Notes under the pieces: generated by a model
What the model was told of the DNA's origin: nothing
Databases searched by the model: none
Seen by the model: only the letters and a program-made list of their open reading frames with translations
Assembly: GCA_902766855.1 (NCBI GenBank)
Contig: CACXFE010000010.1
Span: 1-5,107, forward strand
Direction of reading: 5' to 3'
From: Oscillospiraceae bacterium
Lineage (GTDB): Bacteria > Bacillota > Clostridia > Oscillospirales > Acutalibacteraceae
DNA length: 5,107 bases
Shown: positions 1 through 5,107 of the stretch, piece by piece
Numbering within the stretch: position 1 is the stretch's first letter
How the letters are laid out: every line of letters starts with the position of its first letter
Position numbers and translations under genes: made by a program

Positions 1-1
1 A

Positions 2-32
2 GTTTTTCCGACGCACTTGTCGCCGGAAAAAC
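2..32. repeat. Imperfect inverted repeat at the left edge
   Basis: GTTTTTCCG at 2-10 is the exact reverse complement of CGGAAAAAC at 24-32, with a 13-nt centre. An alternative inner stem, CGAC at 9-12 with GTCG at 19-22, competes with it. As RNA this gives an A/U-rich hairpin just before the GC-rich palindrome at 39-56. It could belong to the 3' end of a gene outside the window, but without the preceding sequence its role cannot be decided. Confidence 0.5.
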
Positions 33-56
33 AAAAATGGCGCCGAAATCGGCGCC
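27..56 (-). terminator. Probable leftward intrinsic terminator (GC palindrome plus T-tract)
   Basis: The palindrome GGCGCCGA at 39-46 and TCGGCGCC at 49-56 forms a very stable GC stem with a small AAAT-type loop. Read on the minus strand it is followed by ATTTTTGTTTTT (complement of 27-38), the U-rich tail of a Rho-independent terminator. On the plus strand the sequence after the stem (AAGTGGTTGATTTTGG) is a poor tail, so leftward termination is the better reading. No minus-strand gene is visible to its right, so it may stop antisense transcription leaking out of the AT-rich promoter region. Otherwise it is only a structured part of the upstream gene's 3' untranslated region. Confidence 0.55.
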
Positions 57-88
57 AAGTGGTTGATTTTGGTTTTTCGACAGACTGG

Positions 89-119
89 GGCGGGGAATTT
101 CCCCGCCGTTTTATTTTTT
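89..119 (+). terminator. Rightward Rho-independent terminator of an upstream gene
   Basis: GGCGGGGA at 89-96 pairs perfectly with TCCCCGCC at 100-107 around a 3-nt loop, giving an 8-bp GC-rich stem. It is followed by GTTTTATTTTTT at 108-119, a classic U-tract. It lies 22 bp before the -35 box of the miaB promoter, so it most likely insulates this operon from a + strand gene that ends to the left of the window. On the minus strand no T-tract follows the stem, so it is one-directional. Confidence 0.85.
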
Positions 120-140
120 GAAAATCCGCTTTTGTTGTGC

Positions 141-169
141 TTGCAATCGCCTTTAAAATATAGTATAAT
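141..169 (+). promoter_or_regulatory. Vegetative (sigma-A/sigma-70 type) promoter of the miaB operon
   Basis: A perfect -10 hexamer TATAAT at 164-169 sits 17 bp after a -35 element TTGCAA at 141-146 (4 of 6 matches to TTGACA). The surroundings are A/T-rich, including a possible UP-like stretch at 109-135. The predicted transcription start is near G176. That gives a 5' leader of about 32 nt before the TTG start at 208, but only 11 nt before the alternative ATG at 187. It is the only convincing promoter in the window and probably drives all four genes. Confidence 0.8.
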
Positions 170-194
170 ATTTTAGATAATATAGTATGCGTGC

Positions 195-203
195 AGGAGA
201 AGG
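195..203 (+). promoter_or_regulatory. Ribosome binding site that fixes the miaB start at TTG 208
   Basis: AGGAGAAGG at 195-203 contains AGGAG (195-199), which ends 8 nt before TTG at 208, the ideal spacing. The upstream in-frame ATG at 187 has only A/T-rich sequence (TTTAGATAATATAGT) before it and would put this Shine-Dalgarno sequence inside the coding region. The site therefore argues for TTG 208 as the true start. Confidence 0.8.
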
Positions 204-207
204 AAAA

Positions 208-1614
208 TTGATTGATTTTACTCGAAAAACCGGGCTTCCTCCCGAGCAGGAGGGATATGCCCGCCGGGTGGCGGCGCTTGCCCGCGAAATATACGGGGAA
301 ACGCCGAAAGCCTGTGTGGTGACCTTCGGGTGCCAGCAAAATGTAAGCGATTCGGAGCGGATCAAAGGAATCTTGATCGCCATGGGCTACCGCTTGACGG
401 AAAACCAGCAAGAAGCGCATTTTATTCTGTTCAACACCTGTGCGGTGCGGGAACACGCGGAAGACCGGGTATACGGCAACATCGGGCGGACGAAACTGAT
501 CAAGCAGGAAAACCCGAAAAAAATCGTGGCGGTTTGCGGCTGTATGGCGCAGCGGCAAAGCGTGGCGGATAAAATCAAAAACAGTTATCCGTATGTGGAT
601 CTGGTGTTCGGCACACAAGGGCGGCACCGCTTGCCGGAGTGGATTTACAGCCGCCTTGCGGGGGGCGGGCGCCGCTTTGAACTCGGCATGGAGGATGGTG
701 TTCCTGAAAATCTCCCCGTTGCGAGGGACGGGAAATTGCGCGGGTGGCTGCCCATTATGTACGGATGTGATAATTTCTGTACCTACTGCATTGTTCCGTA
801 TGTTCGCGGGCGGGAGCGGTCTCGTACCTCCGCCGCGATTCTGGACGAGGCGCGGGAGATGATCGCCGCCGGCTTTAAAGAGATCACATTGCTCGGGCAG
901 AATGTGAATTCGTACGGCAAGGGGCTGGAAGAAGATATCAATTTTGCGGAACTCTTGCGGCGTGTTTGCGCGATCGAAGGGGATTTCCGGGTACGGTTTA
1001 TGACTTCGCATCCCAAAGACTGCACCAAAGAACTGATTGATGTGATCCGGGACAATCCGAAAATCAGCCGCCATTTGCATTTGCCCTTTCAAAGCGGGAG
1101 CGACCGGATCTTAAAACAGATGAACCGCCGGTATACCCGGGCGCGGTATCTGGAACTGATCGCTTATGTGAAGGAGCAAATTCCCGATGTGGCGCTGACT
1201 TCGGATGTGATCGTAGGGTTTCCCGGCGAAACATACGAAGATTTTGCACAAACGCTCTCTTTGATCCGGGAAGTACGGTTTGATTCGCTGTTTACTTTTA
1301 TTTATTCCCCGCGGGAGGGAACTCCTGCTGCCGCCCTGCCGGATCCGGTTTCGCGGGAGGAGAAGGGAAAATGGTTTGATGAACTGCTCCGCACGCAGGA
1401 AGTGATCGGCAAAGAAAACATTCGCCGCCGGATCGGAACGACCTGCCGCGTATTATGTGACGGGAAGGCAACCGCCGAAGGCTGGCTTTCCGGGCATACG
1501 CCGGGCACAGCGGTGGCGGAATTTGAGGGCGAAGAAAGTTTGATCGGGCAATTTGTAGAAGTGGAATTGACCGGGTTTGATAACGCATACCAAGGAAAGG
1601 TGATTGAGCAATGA
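208..1614 (+). CDS. miaB: tRNA-2-methylthio-N6-dimethylallyladenosine synthase MiaB
   Basis: MiaB is a cytoplasmic radical-SAM enzyme that adds a methylthio group to i6A37 of tRNAs reading UNN codons, giving ms2i6A37. It uses two [4Fe-4S] clusters. From the TTG start the protein has 468 residues. After an N-terminal extension of about 33 residues, the UPF0004/MTTase domain carries Cys42 (TFGCQQN), Cys78 (NTCAVRE) and Cys112 (CGCMAQ). The radical-SAM core has Cys187-x3-Cys191-x2-Cys194 (YGCDNFCTYC, then IVPYVRGRE), and later SHPKD, LPFQSGS and DVIVGFPGET. A TRAM RNA-binding domain fills about residues 400-468. The start was chosen on the AGGAG at 195-199; an in-frame ATG at 187 would add seven residues but has no ribosome site. 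The gene overlaps the next by ATGA, implying translational coupling. The TFGCQQN and VPYVRGRE signatures fit MiaB rather than RimO or MtaB. Nothing looks truncated. Confidence 0.97.
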   Translation: MIDFTRKTGLPPEQEGYARRVAALAREIYGETPKACVVTFGCQQNVSDSERIKGILIAMGYRLTENQQEAHFILFNTCAVREHAEDRVYGNIGRTKLIKQENPKKIVAVCGCMAQRQSVADKIKNSYPYVDLVFGTQGRHRLPEWIYSRLAGGGRRFELGMEDGVPENLPVARDGKLRGWLPIMYGCDNFCTYCIVPYVRGRERSRTSAAILDEAREMIAAGFKEITLLGQNVNSYGKGLEEDINFAELLRRVCAIEGDFRVRFMTSHPKDCTKELIDVIRDNPKISRHLHLPFQSGSDRILKQMNRRYTRARYLELIAYVKEQIPDVALTSDVIVGFPGETYEDFAQTLSLIREVRFDSLFTFIYSPREGTPAAALPDPVSREEKGKWFDELLRTQEVIGKENIRRRIGTTCRVLCDGKATAEGWLSGHTPGTAVAEFEGEESLIGQFVEVELTGFDNAYQGKVIEQ

Positions 1615-2015
1615 ATGTGATTGAACAAGCAAGAGAATTAGGCAAGGCTTTACAGGCGGATCCGCGCTTTATCCGCTACGCGAAGGCGCGCCTCGCAAAT
1701 GACGGCAACGAGCAACTGCAAAACGCTATTGCGGAGTTTAACGCTACCCGCGCAGAGTTGGATCGCGCGGTCAATGCCGAAGAGAAGAACGATGAAGAAG
1801 TGCGCACACTGAATGAAAAACTGCGCAAATGTTACAGTGAGATCATGGCGTCTGACGCTATGGTGGAGTATAACACCGCCAAAGCGGAACTGGATGCGAT
1901 GGTCAACGAGATCAATGTGATCATTTCCAAAAGCATGGAAGGGGAAGACCCCGCCACCTGCGACACCGCCGAAGCCTGTACCGGCAGTTGCGATACCTGC
2001 GGCGGGTGCCATTAA
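1611..2015 (+). CDS. YlbF/YmcA (Com_YlbF, DUF964) family protein with cysteine-rich C-terminus
   Basis: This is a 134-residue, mostly helical protein. Residues about 3-108 look like the Com_YlbF fold (N-terminal helix IEQARELGKALQADPRF, then charged amphipathic helices). It ends in a Cys-rich tail: Cys117, Cys123, Cys127, Cys130, Cys133, His134. In Bacillus subtilis the relatives YmcA and YlbF join YaaT in a complex that carries [4Fe-4S] clusters, stimulates RNase Y-dependent mRNA maturation and affects competence, sporulation and biofilm. Assigning that role here is inference. The start ATG overlaps the miaB stop (ATGA), with AAAGGTG at 1596-1602 as ribosome site 8 nt upstream. Its place after miaB matches Bacillus ymcA, while the Cys-rich tail resembles YlbF-type members, so I give no gene symbol. 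Family assignment is firm; exact orthology is not. Confidence 0.85.
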   Translation: MNVIEQARELGKALQADPRFIRYAKARLANDGNEQLQNAIAEFNATRAELDRAVNAEEKNDEEVRTLNEKLRKCYSEIMASDAMVEYNTAKAELDAMVNEINVIISKSMEGEDPATCDTAEACTGSCDTCGGCH

Positions 2016-2042
2016 GCGCAAGAAATTGATTACCAAAGGAAA

Positions 2043-2067
2043 TGCCGTGCCGGTTTTCTGCGCGGTA
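2043..2067 (+). other. Intercistronic hairpin before mutS
   Basis: In the 74-nt gap between the YlbF-family gene and mutS, CCGTGC at 2045-2050 pairs with GCGCGG at 2060-2065 (one G-U pair), extendable by U2043-A2067 and G2044-U2066, around a 9-nt loop. The sequence after it is AAAACAGAAG, so it is not a terminator. It ends 10 nt before the mutS ribosome site (GTGAGGA, 2076-2082 region). It could act as an mRNA processing or stability element or a mild modulator of mutS translation. That role is inference. Confidence 0.4.
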
Positions 2068-2089
2068 AAACAGAAGTGAGGAAGAAAAA

Positions 2090-4696
2090 ATGGCAGAATT
2101 ATCGCCCATGATGCAGCAGTATATCAGCATCAAGGAGCAAAATCAGGATTGCATCCTGTTTTTCAGAGTCGGCGATTTTTACGAGATGTTTTTTGAAGAC
2201 GCCAAAACCGCTTCGGAAGAACTGGATCTGGTGCTGACCGGTAAGGAATGCGGCCTGGAAGAACGGGCGCCGATGTGCGGCGTACCCTATCACAGTTGCG
2301 AGGCGTATATCGGGCGATTGGTGGAAAAAGGCTATAAAGTGGCGATCTGTGAGCAAATGGAAGACCCCGCCACCGCCAAAGGCCTGGTGAAAAGGGAAAT
2401 CATTCGCGTGATCACCCCCGGCACGGTGATCGAGGATTCCATGCTGGACGAAGGGCGCAACAATTACCTTGCCGCCGTTGCCGTTACGGGGAGCGGCGCC
2501 GGGCTTTGCTTTACCGATGCTTCCACCGGCGAATGCCATGTCACTTTTCTTCCGCTCGGGCATATGGAAGAACGCGTGCAGGACGAACTGGCGCGTTTTA
2601 AACCGAGCGAAGTGCTGATTGCGGCTGATTTGAAGGCCGTTTCGGCAAAATTGTGGAACAGTTTACACGATCCGGCTTTGCCGGATACGATGATCACCGT
2701 GCGGGAAACGGAGAAGTTTGATCCCGCCAAAACCGAGCCGCTGCTGCTTGACCGTTTCGGCATCCGCGATCTTTCCGAAATCGGGATCGAACCGGGAAGC
2801 CCCTCGGCCGGCGCGATCGGGGCGGTGATCGATTATTTATGTGAAACCGGGCGCGGCGGCGACATTGCGGTAAAACAGGTGGATGTATACAGCGACAACC
2901 GTTATATGCGCTTGGATATGACGGCGGTGCGCAACCTGGAATTGACCGAAACCATGCGGACAAAATCCAAGCGCGGCTCGCTTTTATGGGTGCTGGATAA
3001 AACCAAAACCGCCATGGGCAAGCGCCTGATCCGCTCCTGGATCGAGCAGCCGCTGGTGAATATCACCCAAATCCATTCGCGGCAGAACGCGGTGGAAGAA
3101 CTGGCGACCGACGCGATCCTTCGCGGGGAGAGTATCGAGGCGCTTTCGGGTGTGCGGGATGTTGAACGGATCATGACCAAGATTGTTTACGGCTCCGCCA
3201 ACGCGCGTGACCTGATGGCGATTTCCGCCACGGCGCACCGTTTCCCCGTGATCAAAGAACGCACGGCGGCGGTTACTTGCAAACTGCTCAAAGAAATCCA
3301 TACCGCGATCGATCCGCTCGATGATATCAGCGATTTGATCGACTGCGCCATCTCGCCCGACGCACCTGCCACCGTAAAGGAGGGCGGCATCATTCGGGAC
3401 GGATACAGCGAAGAAGTGGATTCGCTTCGCAATATCATGAAACACGGAACCGATTTTTTAACCGATATTGAAACCCGCGAGCGGGAGCGTACCGGCATTA
3501 AAAACCTGCGGGTACGATACAATAAGGTTTTCGGCTATTATATCGAGGTCACCAATTCCTTCCTGGATAAAGTTCCCGAAGATTTTATACGGAAACAGAC
3601 CTTGACAAATTGCGAACGCTTTATCACCGAAGAACTGAAAGAAATCGAAAAGCGGGTGCTTTCCGCCAAAGACCATATTGTGCAGTTGGAATATGAATTG
3701 TTCGACCGTGTGCGCAAGCAGGTGGCGGGGGAAATCGCCCGGTTTCAGGAAACGGCGTTTGCGGTGGCGCGGCTGGATGTGCTGTGTTCCCTGGCGGAAA
3801 CGGCGGTCAACAACCGCTACTGTCGGCCGTTGGTGGATAACAGCGGCATGATCGCCATCACCGCGGGGCGGCACCCTGTGGTGGAAAAAGTGATCAAAAA
3901 CCCCTTTGTGGCAAACGATACCCGGCTTGATATGAAAGAGGATCGCTGTGCGATCATCACCGGGCCGAACATGGCGGGAAAATCCACCTATATGCGCCAG
4001 ACCGCGCTGATCGTGCTGCTTTCGCAAATCGGTAGTTTTGTTCCGGCAGAGGCGGCGCAGATCGGGATCGTGGACGCGATCTTTACGCGCGTGGGCGCTT
4101 CTGACGATCTGGCGGCAGGGCAATCCACTTTCATGGTGGAGATGAGCGAAGTGGCGGAAATCGTGAAAAACGCCACCCGGCACAGTCTTTTGATCCTGGA
4201 TGAGATCGGCAGAGGCACCTCCACCTTTGATGGGATGTCGATCGCGCGGGCGGTTTTGGAATATGTGGCGGACAAACGCAAATTAGGCGCCAAAACGCTT
4301 TTTGCCACCCACTATCATGAGTTGACCGAGATGGAAAACGAACTGCCCGGCGTGAAAAATTATAATATCGCGGTAAAAAAACGCGGGGACGATATTACCT
4401 TCCTGCGGCGGATCGTGCGGGGCGGCGCGGATGACAGTTACGGCATCGAAGTGGCAAAATTGAGCGGGATCCCCGATTCGATCATCGAGCGCGCCAAAGA
4501 AATTTTAAAGAAAACCGAAGCCGAAGGCGTTGTGACTTACAAAACGGAGGCGGAGCCGGAAGCGCAGTTGCCTCTTGAAATGATGGGGGCAAGCGAATTG
4601 CTCAAAGAATTACGCGTGCTGGATGTCAACACGCTGACGCCGATCGAAGCAATGCAGATTTTATTTGATCTGATCAATAAAGCAAAATCTATATAA
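2090..4696 (+). CDS. mutS: DNA mismatch repair protein MutS (MutS1)
   Basis: MutS is the mismatch-sensing ATPase that clamps on DNA and recruits MutL. The product is 868 residues, normal for MutS1. Domain I (about 1-115) has the mismatch-reading Phe30-Tyr31-Glu32 (GDFYEMF) and GVPYHS at 64-69. A connector domain (about 125-255) and the lever/clamp region (about 265-545, with YNKVFGYYIEVT) follow. The ATPase domain (about 560-775) has Walker A GPNMAGKST at 625-633, the dimer-interface segment SDDLAAGQSTFMVEM at 671-685, Walker B LLILDE ending Asp704-Glu705, and the THYHE histidine loop at 750-754. A helix-turn-helix (about 783-806) and a C-terminal dimerisation segment (about 838-866) end the protein. 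The F-x-E motif and full length exclude MutS2, which has an Smr domain and lacks domain I. The ATG is preceded by AAGTGAGG at 2074-2081, spaced 8 nt. No own promoter is seen, so it is probably cotranscribed from the miaB promoter. The degenerate clamp motif QLPLE at 826-830 is the one oddity. Confidence 0.98.
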   Translation: MAELSPMMQQYISIKEQNQDCILFFRVGDFYEMFFEDAKTASEELDLVLTGKECGLEERAPMCGVPYHSCEAYIGRLVEKGYKVAICEQMEDPATAKGLVKREIIRVITPGTVIEDSMLDEGRNNYLAAVAVTGSGAGLCFTDASTGECHVTFLPLGHMEERVQDELARFKPSEVLIAADLKAVSAKLWNSLHDPALPDTMITVRETEKFDPAKTEPLLLDRFGIRDLSEIGIEPGSPSAGAIGAVIDYLCETGRGGDIAVKQVDVYSDNRYMRLDMTAVRNLELTETMRTKSKRGSLLWVLDKTKTAMGKRLIRSWIEQPLVNITQIHSRQNAVEELATDAILRGESIEALSGVRDVERIMTKIVYGSANARDLMAISATAHRFPVIKERTAAVTCKLLKEIHTAIDPLDDISDLIDCAISPDAPATVKEGGIIRDGYSEEVDSLRNIMKHGTDFLTDIETRERERTGIKNLRVRYNKVFGYYIEVTNSFLDKVPEDFIRKQTLTNCERFITEELKEIEKRVLSAKDHIVQLEYELFDRVRKQVAGEIARFQETAFAVARLDVLCSLAETAVNNRYCRPLVDNSGMIAITAGRHPVVEKVIKNPFVANDTRLDMKEDRCAIITGPNMAGKSTYMRQTALIVLLSQIGSFVPAEAAQIGIVDAIFTRVGASDDLAAGQSTFMVEMSEVAEIVKNATRHSLLILDEIGRGTSTFDGMSIARAVLEYVADKRKLGAKTLFATHYHELTEMENELPGVKNYNIAVKKRGDDITFLRRIVRGGADDSYGIEVAKLSGIPDSIIERAKEILKKTEAEGVVTYKTEAEPEAQLPLEMMGASELLKELRVLDVNTLTPIEAMQILFDLINKAKSI

Positions 4697-4711
4697 AAAA
4701 GAGGTGCAAAA

Positions 4712-5107
4712 ATGCCGAATATTCAAGTCTTGCCGAAACAGGTGTCGGAATTGATCGCCGCGGGGGAAGTGGTGGAACGCCCGGCCTCCGTGATCAAAGA
4801 ATTGGTGGAAAATTCCATAGACGCCGGCGCACACCGCATCACGGTAGAAATCAAACAGGGCGGGATCGCCTTTATCCGCATCACGGATGACGGTTGCGGG
4901 ATCGCGCGGGATGATGTACCGCTGGCATTTTTGCGCCATGCCACCAGCAAGATCCGGGCGGAAGAAGATCTTGCCGCGATCGGTACGCTCGGATTCCGCG
5001 GGGAGGCGTTGGCGGCGATTTCATCGGTTGCCAAAGTGGAACTGTTCACCAAAACCCCGGCGGAAGAAAACGGCACCCATTATGTGATCGAGGGCGGCGA
5101 GGAACGC
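4712..5107 (+). CDS. mutL: DNA mismatch repair protein MutL, N-terminal part (cut by window end)
   Basis: MutL is the GHKL-family ATPase that links MutS recognition to downstream strand removal. In organisms without MutH its C-terminal domain is usually the nicking endonuclease. The window holds the first 132 codons with no stop. Visible GHKL motifs are motif I (Glu30, Asn34, Asp37 in KELVENSIDAGA), motif II (DDGCGI at 59-64), the RHATSK loop (75-80) and motif III (GTLGFRGEAL at 91-100). The opening MPNIQVLPKQVSELIAAGEV is typical of MutL. The ATG is preceded by GAGGTG at 4701-4706 and lies 15 nt after the mutS stop, so the two genes are almost certainly cotranscribed. The linker, endonuclease motif (DQHAxxER) and clamp-binding site would lie beyond the window, so nuclease status cannot be judged. 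Confidence 0.97.
   Translation, partial: MPNIQVLPKQVSELIAAGEVVERPASVIKELVENSIDAGAHRITVEIKQGGIAFIRITDDGCGIARDDVPLAFLRHATSKIRAEEDLAAIGTLGFRGEALAAISSVAKVELFTKTPAEENGTHYVIEGGEER

Noticed and set aside
236..259. TTCCTCC/GGAGGGA hairpin followed by ATG at 257 as an internal start in miaB
   Set aside because: The ATG at 257 is out of frame with miaB and only 3 nt from GGAGG, and the next in-frame GTG at 268 is too far from it. The stem is probably a coding-sequence coincidence.
1974..2002. C-x3-C-x2-C in the YlbF-family tail as a radical-SAM site
   Set aside because: The protein is only 134 residues, helical, and lacks the barrel and SAM-binding motifs. The spacing match is kept only as a hint of metal binding.
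2042..2068. ATG at 2042 opening an 8-codon frame before mutS
   Set aside because: Its potential ribosome site AAAGGA ends only 1 nt before the ATG, too close for initiation; the GTG frame at 2047 fits better.
2016..2089. Possible terminator or independent promoter in the gap before mutS
   Set aside because: The hairpin there is followed by AAAA rather than a T-tract, and no -35/-10 pair with acceptable spacing is visible.
2099..2563. 154-codon minus-strand frame over the MutS N-terminus
   Set aside because: It lies fully opposite the conserved mismatch-binding domain, and its composition is that of a reverse-complement shadow.
2984..3445. 153-codon open frame on the minus strand inside mutS
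   Set aside because: It is antisense to the MutS lever domain, of low complexity (His/Arg/Gly-rich), with no family resemblance and no promoter of its own.
3458..4183. 241-codon open frame on the minus strand inside mutS
   Set aside because: It lies wholly opposite the most conserved part of MutS (core and ATPase domain). Its translation is rich in His, Arg, Phe and Pro with no recognisable domain, as expected from the complement of a G+C-biased codon pattern. It is a shadow frame.
4887..5087. 66-codon plus-strand frame inside mutL
   Set aside because: It runs out of frame across the MutL GHKL motifs, which are intact in the main frame; its product resembles nothing and is Arg/Pro-biased.

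Overview
The window comes from a member of the Bacillota, most likely a clostridial lineage of moderate G+C (I estimate slightly above 50%). The evidence is the conserved gene order miaB - YlbF-family gene - mutS - mutL, strong AGGAGG-type ribosome sites before every gene, a TATAAT-type vegetative promoter and a clostridial-looking MiaB (TFGCQQN motif). I cannot name genus or species from the sequence alone.

Layout. Positions 1-207 form a compact intergenic boundary. It holds inverted repeats: one that reads as a leftward terminator and one strong rightward terminator, which probably ends transcription of a gene lying before the window. These are followed at once by a good promoter (TTGCAA, 17 bp, TATAAT). 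From there four genes run on the + strand as one apparent operon. miaB (208-1614, with a TTG start) overlaps a small YlbF/YmcA-family gene (1611-2015) by ATGA. A 74-nt gap with a hairpin follows, then mutS (2090-4696), a 15-nt gap, and mutL (4712 to the window edge, N-terminal 132 codons only). No internal promoter or terminator is evident after position 207.

Functions. MiaB is the radical-SAM methylthiotransferase that makes ms2i6A37 in tRNA. The YlbF-family protein belongs to the group whose Bacillus members (YmcA, YlbF, with YaaT) form an Fe-S-containing complex that influences RNase Y-dependent mRNA processing. MutS recognises mismatches and MutL couples recognition to strand removal. All key motifs of MiaB, MutS and the visible part of MutL are intact. 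Compared with the Bacillus subtilis order (ymcB/miaB - ymcA - cotE - mutS - mutL), cotE is missing here.

I see no mobile element, CRISPR array, tRNA or rRNA, and no new system. This is a housekeeping locus. The points that merit a second look are modest: the miaB start codon, the cysteine-rich tail of the YlbF-family protein, a roughly threefold excess of GATC sites, a tiny possible leader ORF before mutS, and a degenerate clamp-binding motif in MutS.
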